Positions 1-8,237 of a stretch of DNA of 46,066 nucleotides are shown here, one piece after another (position 1 is the first letter of the stretch; every line of letters begins with the position of its first letter). Both the position numbers and the translations under genes were made by a program. Under the pieces are notes generated by a model. That model was not told where the DNA came from. It was given only the letters and a program-made list of their open reading frames with translations, and ran no database searches. Origin of the DNA: an uncultured Collinsella sp. (GTDB taxonomy: Bacteria; Actinomycetota; Coriobacteriia; Coriobacteriales; Coriobacteriaceae); contig CAAEHI010000047.1 of the NCBI GenBank assembly GCA_900755685.1, forward strand, positions 1 to 46,066, given 5' to 3'.

Positions 1-1
1 C

Positions 2-64
2 CTAAGCGAGCAAGGTGACGTGAAAGAGGAGGGCATTGACCTTTTGGTCATGCCCGACGATTGA
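2..64 (+). CDS. C-terminal end of an unidentified protein (partial)
   Basis: An open frame enters from the left edge and ends at TGA 62-64. The readable residues end in EEGIDLLVMPDD. The tail is acidic and too short to assign to a family. The gene would converge on proB, whose stop lies about 40 bp away. It is called only because the frame is open to the edge and the codon choice (GAG, GGC, GAC, GTC) fits the neighbours. It could be a chance frame. Confidence 0.4.
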   Translation, partial: LSEQGDVKEEGIDLLVMPDD

Positions 65-105
65 ACGTCAGATTGCCGCTTAGGGGCGTTTGCAGCGTCA
101 ATTGG

Positions 106-1233
106 TTATGCAAATACGATCAAGTTATCCCTGTGTATCGCCGGCTTCTCTGCCAGATCTGCGAGCAGGCGGTTGCTGGCGATCTGGTCCTGGCGGCGTC
201 CGGCTGCAAGCTCCAGCACGTCCGAATCGGCCTCGGCGATACCGCGGGCGACAACCATGCCGCTCGGGTCGCACACGTCGAGCACATCGCCCTCGGCAAA
301 CTGGCCATCGACCTCGCGAATACCCACCGCAAGCAAGGAAGAGCCACGGCTGACCAGCGCCTTCGCAGCACCATCATCGACCGTCACCGAGCCATGCGCC
401 TTGTCGCCCAGCGCGATCCACAGCTTGCGGGGTGCGATGTCCAGACGCTCCGCCGGCGGATCGAACAGCGTGCCCACGCTCTCGCCGCGGGCGAGGCGCA
501 CGAGCGCATCGGGCTCCTCGCCCGAGCAAATCACGCTCTGAATGCCCGCCGTCATCAGGATGCGGCTCGCGCGGATCTTGGTAATCATGCCGCCCGTGCC
601 CACCGATGTGGAAGAATCGCCCGCCGAGGCAATAATCTTGGCATCGATCTTATGCACGACAGGAACAAACTCGGCCGTGGGGTCCTCATGCGGATTGGCA
701 GTATAGAGACCATCGATGTCCGAGAGCGTCACGCACAGATCGGCAGATACCAGGCAGCTCACGAGCGCCGCCAGTGTGTCGTTGTCGCCAAACTTGATCT
801 CGTCGACGGTAACGGTATCGTTCTCGTTGACGACCGGCACCACGCCAAGCTCCACGAGGCGCAGCAGGGCGTCGCGCGCGTGCAGGTAAGACGTGCGGCG
901 GGCCGTATCGTGGCGCGTGAGCAGCACGAGCGAGGTGAGCAGGTCGCGCGCATGGAACTCCTCGTCGTAGGCCGACGAGATGATGCACTGACCAGCCGAG
1001 GCGCAAGCCTGCAGGCTCGGCAGGTCGCCGACCGGCTTGCGGTCGAAGCCCAGCACGGGATAGCCACAGGCGATAGCGCCCGAGCTCACCACGACCAGAC
1101 GCCAGCCGAGCTTGCGCAGCGCTGCGGCCTGATCGGCAAGCCCGCCGATAAAGGAGCGGTTGACCTTGCCGTCAGTGCCCACAACCGTGGACGAACCGAT
1201 CTTTACCACCATCGTTTTATAAGAAGTCGTCAT
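106..1233 (-). CDS. proB: Glutamate 5-kinase
   Basis: ATP-dependent phosphorylation of L-glutamate to glutamyl-5-phosphate, the first step of proline synthesis in the cytosol. The 375-residue product has the amino acid kinase fold: N-terminal VVKIGSSTVV, then VVVSSGAIACG, the VNENDTVTVDEIKFGDND active-site stretch and GTGGMITKIRA. The last ~100 residues match a PUA domain, as in full-length bacterial ProB. The start at 1233 has no convincing Shine-Dalgarno; the gene lies 79 bp after pncB on the same strand, so it may be read through. No proA is in the window. Confidence 0.95.
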   Translation of the reverse strand: MTTSYKTMVVKIGSSTVVGTDGKVNRSFIGGLADQAAALRKLGWRLVVVSSGAIACGYPVLGFDRKPVGDLPSLQACASAGQCIISSAYDEEFHARDLLTSLVLLTRHDTARRTSYLHARDALLRLVELGVVPVVNENDTVTVDEIKFGDNDTLAALVSCLVSADLCVTLSDIDGLYTANPHEDPTAEFVPVVHKIDAKIIASAGDSSTSVGTGGMITKIRASRILMTAGIQSVICSGEEPDALVRLARGESVGTLFDPPAERLDIAPRKLWIALGDKAHGSVTVDDGAAKALVSRGSSLLAVGIREVDGQFAEGDVLDVCDPSGMVVARGIAEADSDVLELAAGRRQDQIASNRLLADLAEKPAIHRDNLIVFA

Positions 1234-1312
1234 ACGTCAAACCAATCAACTGTTCAGCGAACGGCCGAGCTGGCGGCCAAGGGAGCGTGACTCGCCCCTA
1301 CCACCCAAGAAA

Positions 1313-2818
1313 TTAGTGAGCCCAGGGAAAGGCAGAAGCCGCGGCCATGTTCTTGCGCACGAGCTCGTCGCGCACCTGAGCCAGGCCCTGCTCCATGCCC
1401 ACCACATAGGTCTGCGGGTACAGGAAGCGCTTGAAAGCTGCGTCCAGATGATCGAGCGCCCAAGCACAGCGCTCGCGCGCGTCCTGGATGCTCTCACGCG
1501 GAGCCACCGCACTGCCATCGCGCACGATCGGCACCAGCAGCTCGCGATACTCAAGTTCGGACACGTCGGTCACCAGGGCGGCATCATTCACGGCCACGAG
1601 GGTATTGCCGCGCGCGGCGCCCTCCCCCGCCAGATGGTCCTCGTCGTAGATCATGTCGCAGACCGGGCCGCCAAAGCCGTCGTAATAACGGCGCACGCGT
1701 TGCACACCCGGGATCGTGCGCTTGTAGGGCTGCTCGGAGAGCTTGACCACCGGCGTCCATGGATCTGCCTCGCTCGCACGGCGGGCGGAAAGCTTGTACA
1801 CGCCGCCCAGCGCCGGCTGGTCATAGCAGGTCGCAAGCTTGGTACCCACGCCAAAGCTGTCGATGGGCGCGCCCTGGTCGAGCAGCGACTGAATCGTGTA
1901 CTCATCCAGATCGTTAGAAACCGAGATCCCCACATAGGGCAGGCCCTCGGCATCAAAACGGCCGCGAACATACTTGGAGAGCTTGGCGAGGTCGCCGGAG
2001 TCAATGCGAATGGCCGACAGGCGCTCGCCCACCGCTTCCATCTCCTTGGCAACCGTAATGGCATGTTCACAGCCCTCGCGCACGTCATAGGTGTCGATGA
2101 GCAGCGTGCAGTTCTTGGGGCTCGATTTGGCAAAGGCACGGAAGGCCTCGAGCTCGGAATCGAAGCTCATCACCCAGCTGTGAGCATGCGTGCCAAAGAC
2201 GGGAATACCGTAGCGGCGGCCGGCGAGCACATTGGACGTAGAGGAGCAGCCGGCAACGTAGCTCGCGCGCGCAACGGCCAGGCCGCCATCGGGACCCTGG
2301 GCACGGCGCAGGCCAAACTCCGCCACGGGGCGACCGTCGGCGGCGAGCACCACGCGCGCCGTCTTGGTGGCGACAAGCGTCTGGAACCCGACGATGTTGA
2401 GCAGCGCCGTCTCGAGCAGCTGGCACTCCAGCGCGGGGCCGGTGACGCGCACCATGGGCTCGCGCGGAAAGACGAGCTCGCCCTCGGGCACGGCGTCGAT
2501 GTTTACATGCGCACGAAAATCGCGCAGGTAGTCGAGGAATCCAGACTTGAACATCGCACCGCCAGCAGGGGCCTGGAGCGAGGCGAGGTAGTCGATGTCC
2601 TCGGGCGTAAAGCGCAAATTCTCGACCAGCTCGGGCAGTTCGGCGGTGCCGCACATGACGGCATAGGCACTGCCAAAGGGATGGTCGCGGTAAAACGCGG
2701 TAAAACAACCCTGCTCATTGGCCTTGCCGCTCTCCCACAGGCCCTGGGCCATAGTGAGCTCGTACAGATCGGTGAGCATTGCAATGTCGGTGGGATGCGA
2801 GATGTCGGTCAAAGCCAT
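1313..2818 (-). CDS. pncB: Nicotinate phosphoribosyltransferase
   Basis: Converts nicotinate, PRPP and ATP to nicotinate mononucleotide in NAD salvage. The 501-residue protein begins MALTDISHPTD and then TDLYELTMAQGLW, the usual N-terminus of this family. Further on it carries EFGLRRAQGPDG, GTHAHSWVMSF and IRIDSGDLAKLSK, active-site blocks of PncB. The reading frame stays open 78 codons further upstream, but ATG 2818 is chosen because GAAAGG sits 7-8 bases ahead and the family N-terminus starts there. It lies between the coiled-coil gene and proB, all on the minus strand. Confidence 0.95.
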   Translation of the reverse strand: MALTDISHPTDIAMLTDLYELTMAQGLWESGKANEQGCFTAFYRDHPFGSAYAVMCGTAELPELVENLRFTPEDIDYLASLQAPAGGAMFKSGFLDYLRDFRAHVNIDAVPEGELVFPREPMVRVTGPALECQLLETALLNIVGFQTLVATKTARVVLAADGRPVAEFGLRRAQGPDGGLAVARASYVAGCSSTSNVLAGRRYGIPVFGTHAHSWVMSFDSELEAFRAFAKSSPKNCTLLIDTYDVREGCEHAITVAKEMEAVGERLSAIRIDSGDLAKLSKYVRGRFDAEGLPYVGISVSNDLDEYTIQSLLDQGAPIDSFGVGTKLATCYDQPALGGVYKLSARRASEADPWTPVVKLSEQPYKRTIPGVQRVRRYYDGFGGPVCDMIYDEDHLAGEGAARGNTLVAVNDAALVTDVSELEYRELLVPIVRDGSAVAPRESIQDARERCAWALDHLDAAFKRFLYPQTYVVGMEQGLAQVRDELVRKNMAAASAFPWAH

Positions 2819-2900
2819 GGGGCGACCTTTCGGATGTGTTGTGCAGAGGTTGAGGGTTGGGCGAGGCGGACGTGCGGGCATAGAGCCCGGCGCGAACAGG

Positions 2901-3359
2901 TTAGTGCAGGCCCATGCTGCCCGTGATCGTGTAAACCATAAAGACGATAAACGCGATGAGGGCAAGGACAATGATGATTTTTTGAGCCGGCGCCATGCCA
3001 GGGATCTCGTTCTCGCCCGTAGGTTCCTTGGAGGTAACCATGCGCTGGGCAAAGGTCATCTCGTCACGGCTCGGCTTGGGCTCGACGGACTTGGGACGAG
3101 CGGCCTTTTTAGGCTGAGGTTTGGGCGCGGCAGGTGCAGGCTTCGCAGCAGCGGGCTTGGGTGCGGGCGCGGGCGCCGATGCGGATGCGGCGTTCGCGGC
3201 GACCTCCTCGGCCTTCGCACGCTCGGCACGCAGAGCAGCCAGCTCTTCGCGCTCACGACGGGCCTCTTCCTGGGCCTCGCGACGAGCCTTCTCGGCGCGG
3301 AGCTCTTCCAACTCGGCACGCTCCTCGGCAGACAGTGGTTGGGACTCAAGCTCGGCCAT
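2901..3359 (-). CDS. Coiled-coil protein with C-terminal membrane anchor
   Basis: A 152-residue protein of unknown function. Residues ~1-55 are highly charged (Glu/Arg/Ala) and should form a coiled coil. Residues ~55-95 are an Ala/Pro/Lys-rich linker. A single hydrophobic helix of about 20 residues (IIIVLALIAFIVFMVYTI) ends five residues from the C-terminus, so it looks tail-anchored with the coiled coil in the cytosol. Start ATG 3359 has GAAAGGG about 8 bases ahead. It lies 82 bp upstream of pncB and could be cotranscribed with it. No enzyme motif is visible. Confidence 0.8.
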   Translation of the reverse strand: MAELESQPLSAEERAELEELRAEKARREAQEEARREREELAALRAERAKAEEVAANAASASAPAPAPKPAAAKPAPAAPKPQPKKAARPKSVEPKPSRDEMTFAQRMVTSKEPTGENEIPGMAPAQKIIIVLALIAFIVFMVYTITGSMGLH

Positions 3360-3376
3360 AATTCAGCCCTTTCTTT

Positions 3377-3410
3377 TTAAAAAAAGCCGCCGACACAATG
3401 TCAGCGGCTT
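3377..3410 (-). terminator. Rho-independent terminator of tRNA-Ala
   Basis: Read on the minus strand, a 12-bp stem (AAGCCGCTGACA pairing TGTCGGCGGCTT, one U-G pair) with a 3-base loop is followed by seven Ts. It starts 15 bases after the tRNA 3' end and lies before the next start codon at 3359. Confidence 0.85.
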
Positions 3411-3424
3411 ATCAAATCCAAGGG

Positions 3425-3497
3425 TGGAGACGAAGGGAGTCGAACCCTCGGCCTCTGCCATGCGACGGCAGCGCTCTCCCAACTGAGCTACGTCCCC
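3425..3497 (-). tRNA. tRNA-Ala (anticodon CGC)
   Basis: The minus strand folds as a full cloverleaf. The acceptor is GGGGACG/CGTCTCC, the D arm GCTC/GAGC, the anticodon stem CTGCC/GGCAG with loop GTCGCAT, and the T arm GAGGG-TTCGACT-CCCTT. The anticodon CGC reads GCG. The third acceptor pair is G3-U70, the alanine identity element. The 3' CCA is not encoded. Length is 73 without CCA. Confidence 0.97.
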
Positions 3498-3510
3498 AGG
3501 ACAAGTTGAT

Positions 3511-3538
3511 ATTTTACCTACGGCTCGCCAACTGTCAA
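3511..3538 (-). promoter_or_regulatory. Promoter of tRNA-Ala
   Basis: On the minus strand, a perfect -35 TTGACA (3533-3538) and a -10 TAAAAT (3511-3516) are separated by 16 bp. The -10 ends 13 bases before the mature tRNA 5' end, so the predicted 5' leader is very short. Confidence 0.8.
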
Positions 3539-3573
3539 CGCCCAATAACCAGTCTTTTTGGGACGGGGCCAAA

Positions 3574-4518
3574 TTAGCCCCTTTGGGCGCTCGTAAGGAC
3601 CCCGGTGGTGTCGAAGGCTGGGGTAAAGCTCTCGTCTACCGCGCCGCCTTCTTGCCAGAACATCGTCGTAAAGCCCAGGTCGTCGGCATGGTCGAGCACC
3701 TGCTCGTACTCCTCGCGCGTCACGGCGCGCGCAAGGTCGCCGCCCTGCTCACGCATGAGCGCATTGGGCGTGTACTGGTTCATGACCGAGATCGGCACGT
3801 CGCCCACCGTCTGCCACACCAGGTCCAGCACGCGACATGAATCGTCCGCATGCCCCGGCAACACCAGGTGGCGCACGATAATGCCGCGCTTCATGAGGCC
3901 ATCGTCGTCCACCAGCTCTCCCCCGCGGCGCTCAATCTCGCGTGCCATCTGCGCCAAGCCCGACACGGCGACACGCGGGTAGTCCTTAATATGAGAGAGC
4001 GACTGCGCAAGCGCCGAATCAGCATACTTAAAGTCGGTGAGCCACACGTCGACCAGATCACCCAGGGCCGCAACAGCACTCGCCCGCTCATAGCCACTCG
4101 TGTTGTAGACGATCGGAATGACCAGCCCGCGCTCCCGTGCCGCAGCAATCGCGGCCGGCAGCAGATGCGCATAATGCGTCGCCGTCACCAGGTTGATGTT
4201 GTTGGCGCCCTGATCCTGCAGCTCCAGCATAATCTCGATCAGACGCTCGGGCGAAATCTCAAGGCCAAAATTGCCGGTCGAGATCTCGTGGTTCTGGCAG
4301 TAGATACATTTAAGCGAGCAGCCGCTAAAGAAGATCGTGCCCGATCCGGCCTCGCCCGAGATAGGCGGCTCCTCCCACATATGAAGCGCCGCGCGGGCCA
4401 CCCTGAGTGTGTCGTTAGCACCGCATACGCCGCGCGCGCCCTCATCGCGCGCCGCACCGCAACGGCGCGGACACAAATGGCAGGCGGGCGAAAATAGTTC
4501 GGTCAACGACGTCGGCAT
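3574..4518 (-). CDS. Radical SAM protein, pyruvate formate-lyase activase-like
   Basis: A 314-residue radical SAM enzyme. The [4Fe-4S]/SAM motif CSLKCIYC (CxxxCxxC) lies in SGCSLKCIYCQNHEIS, and a second N-terminal cysteine set, CHLCPRRC, precedes it. This layout is seen in PflA-like proteins of unknown substrate that occur widely in anaerobes. They are distinct from true PFL activase, which is shorter and usually sits next to pflB. No glycyl-radical enzyme is nearby. ATG 4518 is preferred because GGAG lies 9 bases ahead; the upstream TTG at 4533 would overlap that site. Confidence 0.85.
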   Translation of the reverse strand: MPTSLTELFSPACHLCPRRCGAARDEGARGVCGANDTLRVARAALHMWEEPPISGEAGSGTIFFSGCSLKCIYCQNHEISTGNFGLEISPERLIEIMLELQDQGANNINLVTATHYAHLLPAAIAAARERGLVIPIVYNTSGYERASAVAALGDLVDVWLTDFKYADSALAQSLSHIKDYPRVAVSGLAQMAREIERRGGELVDDDGLMKRGIIVRHLVLPGHADDSCRVLDLVWQTVGDVPISVMNQYTPNALMREQGGDLARAVTREEYEQVLDHADDLGFTTMFWQEGGAVDESFTPAFDTTGVLTSAQRG

Positions 4519-4668
4519 AAAAACATGCTCCAAAACAACAATTCAGCAGCTCAAACGTAAGGGGCCAGACCGCTTAGACGGCTCCGTCCCTAAGGCGCCG
4601 TAATCGTCCGACACGATTTTTGTAATGTCAAGACTGGAATCGATAAAGTGCCGCTTTATGATGTAGGT

Positions 4669-4836
4669 ATTCCGCCCCCCGCGGAGCAACTGGGTGAACC
4701 GTCGCGTTTATTTAGGGAGCCCACACAGTCGTACCTAGTACAGGTATCCTTCGTTGTTAAGGACGCTGGAACAGTCGATGAGGGCACCCACCTGTTTTAG
4801 GTGGGTTCATTTTCGTAACGTGGGGGGTGGTTTTCT
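4669..4836 (+). ncRNA. ssrS: Structured RNA, candidate 6S RNA
   Basis: A non-coding block with the plan of 6S RNA, the sigma-70 RNA polymerase regulator. A closing stem pairs CCGCCCCCCGCG (4672-4683) with CGTGGGGGGTGG (4819-4830) over 12 bp including two G-U pairs, and is followed by TTTTCTTTT. Inside, a small hairpin ACCCACCT-gtttt-AGGTGGGT sits in the 3' half, as in 6S RNAs of many phyla, and further hairpins (TCCTT/AAGGA, TACCT/AGGTA) lie in the apical part. A plausible -10, TATGAT (4657-4662), puts the start near 4669. The predicted length is about 165 nt. Assignment rests on architecture, not on a covariance-model search. Confidence 0.65.
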
Positions 4837-5044
4837 TTTGCCGAAAATCACCATCACGGTCCATATGGATCCCCGCCGGCATCCCGACAAGCCATCGACA
4901 GCATCCTAATATCTGGTAAGCGCGTGATTATCGCTGCGTGCAATTACATGCACCCCCCTTGGTCGAGTATTATGGTTCGGCTATGCCCTTTGCGCATGGC
5001 GTTCTTCTGACCTTTTCCTTCGACGCTTGGCGGTTTTTAGATTC

Positions 5045-6244
5045 ATGGCTTCATCCCCGAGCTACATACCGTACCTATGCGTGGCAGTGGCGGCCTTTAT
5101 CACGACCTTCCTCGCGGTGCCCCTGGTCAAGCGCTTGGCAATTAAGCTCGATGCCGTCGACTATCCTTCTAAGCGCCGCATCAACACCAAGCCCATCCCG
5201 CGTTTGGGCGGAACGGCGGTGTTTTTGGGCCTAGTCGTTGCCTGCATTGTGCAAATCCTAGGCACCTGGTACCTAGGCTGGCCACCCGTCCTGGTACCGC
5301 ACCCGCGCCTTCACATTAGCTATCCCATGCTGGCGCTCTCCTTTACCGTCATCTTTGCGACCGGCGCTATCGACGACGTCTTCCAGCTCACGCCCAAGCA
5401 AAAGCTGGCCGGACAGGTCCTCGCCGCGCTTATCGCCTGCATGGGCGGCCTAAAAATCGGCGTCATCGTCAACCCGTTTGCTCCCGGCGAGATCATGCTC
5501 GGATGGCTCGCCTACCCCATTACCGTGATCTATCTGGTGGCATTCACTAACATCATTAACCTCATCGACGGCCTCGACGGCTTGGCCACGGGCATCTGCG
5601 GCATCGCGTCGTTCACCATGTTTTCGATGGCCGTTCTCTCGGGCCGCATCGACGCCGCCGCGCTCTCCATTGCGCTCTTTGGCGCCTGTCTGGCCTTTTT
5701 GCGCTACAACTTCAACCCCGCAAGCATCTTCTTGGGCGACTCGGGGTCGCTGCTTCTGGGCTTTGCGCTGGGCTCCATCTCGCTGCTCAACGTGAGCCGC
5801 ACCGCCGCACTCACCTCGCTTATCATTCCGCTCATTGTTGCCGGCGTGCCCATCATCGACACGTTTAGCGCCATTGTGCGCCGCAAGCGCGCCCACATTA
5901 GTATCGGGCAGGCCGACAAGGGCCACATTCACCACCGCCTGATCCAAGAAGGCTACAACCAAAAACAGGCCGTGCTGCTCATCTATGCCTGGTGCATCAT
6001 GCTTTCGGCCGGCGCCGCCGCGATTAACCAGGTCGAGGTGCCCATGCGCGTGCTCATCTTTACCGTGCTCGCCATTGGCTCGGCTGCCTTCGCCAAGCAC
6101 CTGCACCTGTTTGAGCCCGTGCTGCGCCACCATTACAACAAGCGCACGCACGAGGACGAGCTGGTCACCCCCGACGACCCCGCTTTTAAGCAGGAGGAGC
6201 AGGCAGCCGAGGAACGCAAAGAAGAGCGTCACCACAAGCTCTAG
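5045..6244 (+). CDS. WecA/TagO-type undecaprenyl-phosphate GlcNAc-1-phosphate transferase
   Basis: An integral membrane enzyme that starts cell-wall glycopolymer or polysaccharide assembly by moving a sugar-1-phosphate from a UDP-sugar to undecaprenyl phosphate. The 399-residue protein has about ten or eleven hydrophobic segments. Signature blocks of the MraY/WecA superfamily are AIDDVFQLTPKQK, FTNIINLIDGLDGLATG, FLGDSGSLLLGF and the HIHHRL loop typical of the WecA/TagO branch rather than MraY. The C-terminal tail is Glu/Lys-rich and cytosolic. ATG 5045 is chosen over TTG 5027 because GGCGG lies upstream. The sugar specificity cannot be read from sequence. No glycosyltransferase cluster follows. 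Confidence 0.9.
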   Translation: MASSPSYIPYLCVAVAAFITTFLAVPLVKRLAIKLDAVDYPSKRRINTKPIPRLGGTAVFLGLVVACIVQILGTWYLGWPPVLVPHPRLHISYPMLALSFTVIFATGAIDDVFQLTPKQKLAGQVLAALIACMGGLKIGVIVNPFAPGEIMLGWLAYPITVIYLVAFTNIINLIDGLDGLATGICGIASFTMFSMAVLSGRIDAAALSIALFGACLAFLRYNFNPASIFLGDSGSLLLGFALGSISLLNVSRTAALTSLIIPLIVAGVPIIDTFSAIVRRKRAHISIGQADKGHIHHRLIQEGYNQKQAVLLIYAWCIMLSAGAAAINQVEVPMRVLIFTVLAIGSAAFAKHLHLFEPVLRHHYNKRTHEDELVTPDDPAFKQEEQAAEERKEERHHKL

Positions 6245-6403
6245 GGCAAGCTGCCGAGGATGTGCTAAGGCACCGTTGGTCAAGCGCGGCCGCGCCGCAC
6301 CCATCGCACAAGCCACCCCTCTCCCGCCCCTCGCCTCCTTACGCCCCACCCCTCCAATAAACGCGTTATCATCTTGACCCATGAACATACGTTAGGAGCA
6401 ATC

Positions 6404-7453
6404 ATGCCAAACGAGAACAGCTACGAAGTCGCGCTGCAAAAGAGCAACGCCATTCGCGAGGGCCTGGCCAAGACGCCCGAGAAGTTCACCATGCTCACCG
6501 GTGATCGCCCCACCGGCCGTCTGCACCTGGGCCACTACTTCGGTACCCTCAAGGGCCGTGTTGAACTGCAGAACATGGGCGCCAAGACCAACGTGCTCAT
6601 CGCCGACTACCAGGTCATCACTGACCGCGACACGACCGAACACATCCAGGACAACGTGTACAACATGGTCATGGACTACCTTGCCTGCGGTATCGACCCC
6701 GACAAGACCATGATCTACGCGCACTCCGCCGTGCCCGCCGCAAACCAGCTCATGCTGCCGTTCCTGTCGCTGGTGTCCGAGGCCGAGCTGGCGCGCAACC
6801 CAACGGTAAAGGCCGAGATGGAGGCCTCGGGCCACGAGCTCACCGGTCTTCTGCTCACCTACCCGGTGCACCAGGCCTGCGACATTCTGTTCTGCAAGGG
6901 CAACGTCGTGCCCGTCGGTCGCGACCAGCTGCCGCACATCGAGCTCACCCGCACCATCGCTCGCCGCTTTAACAACCGCTACGGCAAGGTATTTCCCGAG
7001 GTCGACGCATTGCTGTCCGAGACCCCGCTGCTTCCCGGCCTTGACGGTCGCAAGATGAGCAAGAGCTACGGCAACGCCATCAATATTTCGATGACCGCCG
7101 AGGAAACGGCCAAGCGCATCAAGAAGAGCCAGACCGACTCCGAGCGCATGATCACGTTCGACCCCGAGAACCGCCCCGGCGTGTCTGGTTTGCTTTCGAC
7201 GGCCGCCATCTGCACCGGTCGCTCCGAGGTCGAAATTGCCGAGGAGATTGGCATGGGCGGCTCCGGCCAGCTCAAGAAGTACGTGACCGAGGCCGTCAAC
7301 GAGTACTTCGCACCTATCCGCGAGCGTCGCCAGCGCTACGAGAACGATCTGGATTACGTGAAGGACGTGCTGCACGAGGGCAACCGTCGCGCCAACGAGA
7401 TCGCCGAGCAGACCCTGGCAGAGGTTCAGGACGCCATGGGTATGGTGTACTAG
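6404..7453 (+). CDS. trpS: Tryptophan-tRNA ligase
   Basis: Charges tRNA-Trp with tryptophan in the cytosol. This class I synthetase of 349 residues has the HIGH-type motif in TGDRPTGRLHLGHYFG and the KMSKS loop in GRKMSKSYGNAI. ATG 6404 has AGGAG five to six bases upstream; the frame extends to a TTG 30 bases earlier without such a site. The gene stands alone, with a strong terminator 35 bases after the stop. No T-box leader is visible upstream. Confidence 0.97.
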   Translation: MPNENSYEVALQKSNAIREGLAKTPEKFTMLTGDRPTGRLHLGHYFGTLKGRVELQNMGAKTNVLIADYQVITDRDTTEHIQDNVYNMVMDYLACGIDPDKTMIYAHSAVPAANQLMLPFLSLVSEAELARNPTVKAEMEASGHELTGLLLTYPVHQACDILFCKGNVVPVGRDQLPHIELTRTIARRFNNRYGKVFPEVDALLSETPLLPGLDGRKMSKSYGNAINISMTAEETAKRIKKSQTDSERMITFDPENRPGVSGLLSTAAICTGRSEVEIAEEIGMGGSGQLKKYVTEAVNEYFAPIRERRQRYENDLDYVKDVLHEGNRRANEIAEQTLAEVQDAMGMVY

Positions 7454-7488
7454 ACCGATCTGCTGGCTTGAGCTTTCGATTGCTATAG

Positions 7489-7516
7489 GGCGGGCGCTAC
7501 GGCGTCCGCCTTTTTT
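7489..7516 (+). terminator. Rho-independent terminator of trpS
   Basis: A 9-bp stem GGCGGGCGC/GCGTCCGCC (one G-U pair) with loop TACG is followed by six Ts. It begins 35 bases after the trpS stop. Confidence 0.9.
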
Positions 7517-7562
7517 GGAGCGGACCGCTTCGGCTCCGTCCATCACACTCTCCCGACAAACA

Positions 7563-7604
7563 GGAACAGGCCCGCTGGCAGATAGTTGCCAGCGGGCCTG
7601 TTCC
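7563..7604. repeat. Perfect 18-bp inverted repeat with 6-base loop
   Basis: GGAACAGGCCCGCTGGCA and its exact reverse complement flank the loop GATAGT. No T tract follows on either strand, and trpS already has a terminator just upstream. The rest of 7517-7780 is AT-richer and shows no convincing gene or other structure. The hairpin may be a degenerate mobile repeat or an additional bidirectional end signal. Confidence 0.8.
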
Positions 7605-7780
7605 CGAAGTACACCGTTGAATCGCACAGAGGGGAGGGATGCGAATCAAACTCAACAGGGCAGGCTTTTTCATCGCCTATTGCCTGCTCCGTTGCTGAAT
7701 ACAATATAGTTCACCGTGGTTTACTTTGTAGCGTCAATATCGCCCGCCATAGCTTCTCCATAAGTTAGCCCAAGTAAACT

Positions 7781-7819
7781 AAACCACCACAAAGGGGACA
7801 GGCACCTTTGTGGTGGTTT
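7781..7819. repeat. REP-like palindrome family A, copy 1
   Basis: Arms AAACCACCACAAAGG and CCTTTGTGGTGGTTT (15 bp, perfect) flank a 9-base loop GGACAGGCA. It lies 17 bases past the stop of the minus-strand alkyltransferase gene. Four further copies are in the window. Confidence 0.95.
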
Positions 7820-7836
7820 TCGCCACGGCAGAGCCG

Positions 7837-8157
7837 CTAGAGCCCCGCTGGCCAGCGACAGGCGGCCAAGTCGACGTGTACATCGTCCTTAAACGCCACA
7901 CCCTCCCCTAGCAAAAGCTCACGTTGAGCATCGGGACCGCCAAAAGCGAAGCCCTCGCATATGTGCCCGTCGGCAAACACCACGCGGTGGCAGGGAATCT
8001 CGCCGGGGCGCGGATTACTATGCAGGGCATACCCCACGTACCGCGCGCTTCGTGGACGACCGGCAAGCAGCGCCACCTGACCATACGTGGCGACCATCCC
8101 CTCGGGAATCTGCTCGACCACCTCGTACACCCGTTCAAAAAAGCCCTCAGACGCCAT
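7837..8157 (-). CDS. MGMT-family DNA alkyltransferase-like protein
   Basis: A 106-residue protein corresponding to only the C-terminal, DNA-binding active-site domain of O6-alkylguanine-DNA alkyltransferases. The active-site block IPCHRVV keeps the reactive cysteine (Cys56), unlike alkyltransferase-like proteins in which Cys is replaced by Trp. The helix-turn-helix and recognition region VATYGQVALLAGRPRSARYVGYAL is present. The N-terminal domain of Ogt is missing. The role is probably sensing or repair of O6-alkylguanine. ATG 8157 is chosen because GGAAGGGAG lies about 7 bases upstream; a longer frame would start inside the repeat at 8187. Confidence 0.9.
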   Translation of the reverse strand: MASEGFFERVYEVVEQIPEGMVATYGQVALLAGRPRSARYVGYALHSNPRPGEIPCHRVVFADGHICEGFAFGGPDAQRELLLGEGVAFKDDVHVDLAACRWPAGL

Positions 8158-8186
8158 TGCTCGCTCCCTTCCACCCGGAAAAGCAT

Positions 8187-8225
8187 AAACCACCACAAAG
8201 GTGCCTGTCCCCTTTGTGGTGGTTT
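8187..8225. repeat. REP-like palindrome family A, copy 2
   Basis: Same 15-bp perfect arms as copy 1 with the loop reversed (TGCCTGTCC). It sits between the alkyltransferase start and the stop of the upstream degV gene, 13 bases after that stop. Confidence 0.95.
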
Positions 8226-8237
8226 ATGGCAGGTCGG

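Noticed and set aside
3560..4518. True pyruvate formate-lyase activase (pflA)
   Set aside because: The protein is longer, has an additional N-terminal cysteine cluster, and no pflB or other glycyl-radical enzyme is nearby, so only an activase-like label is given.
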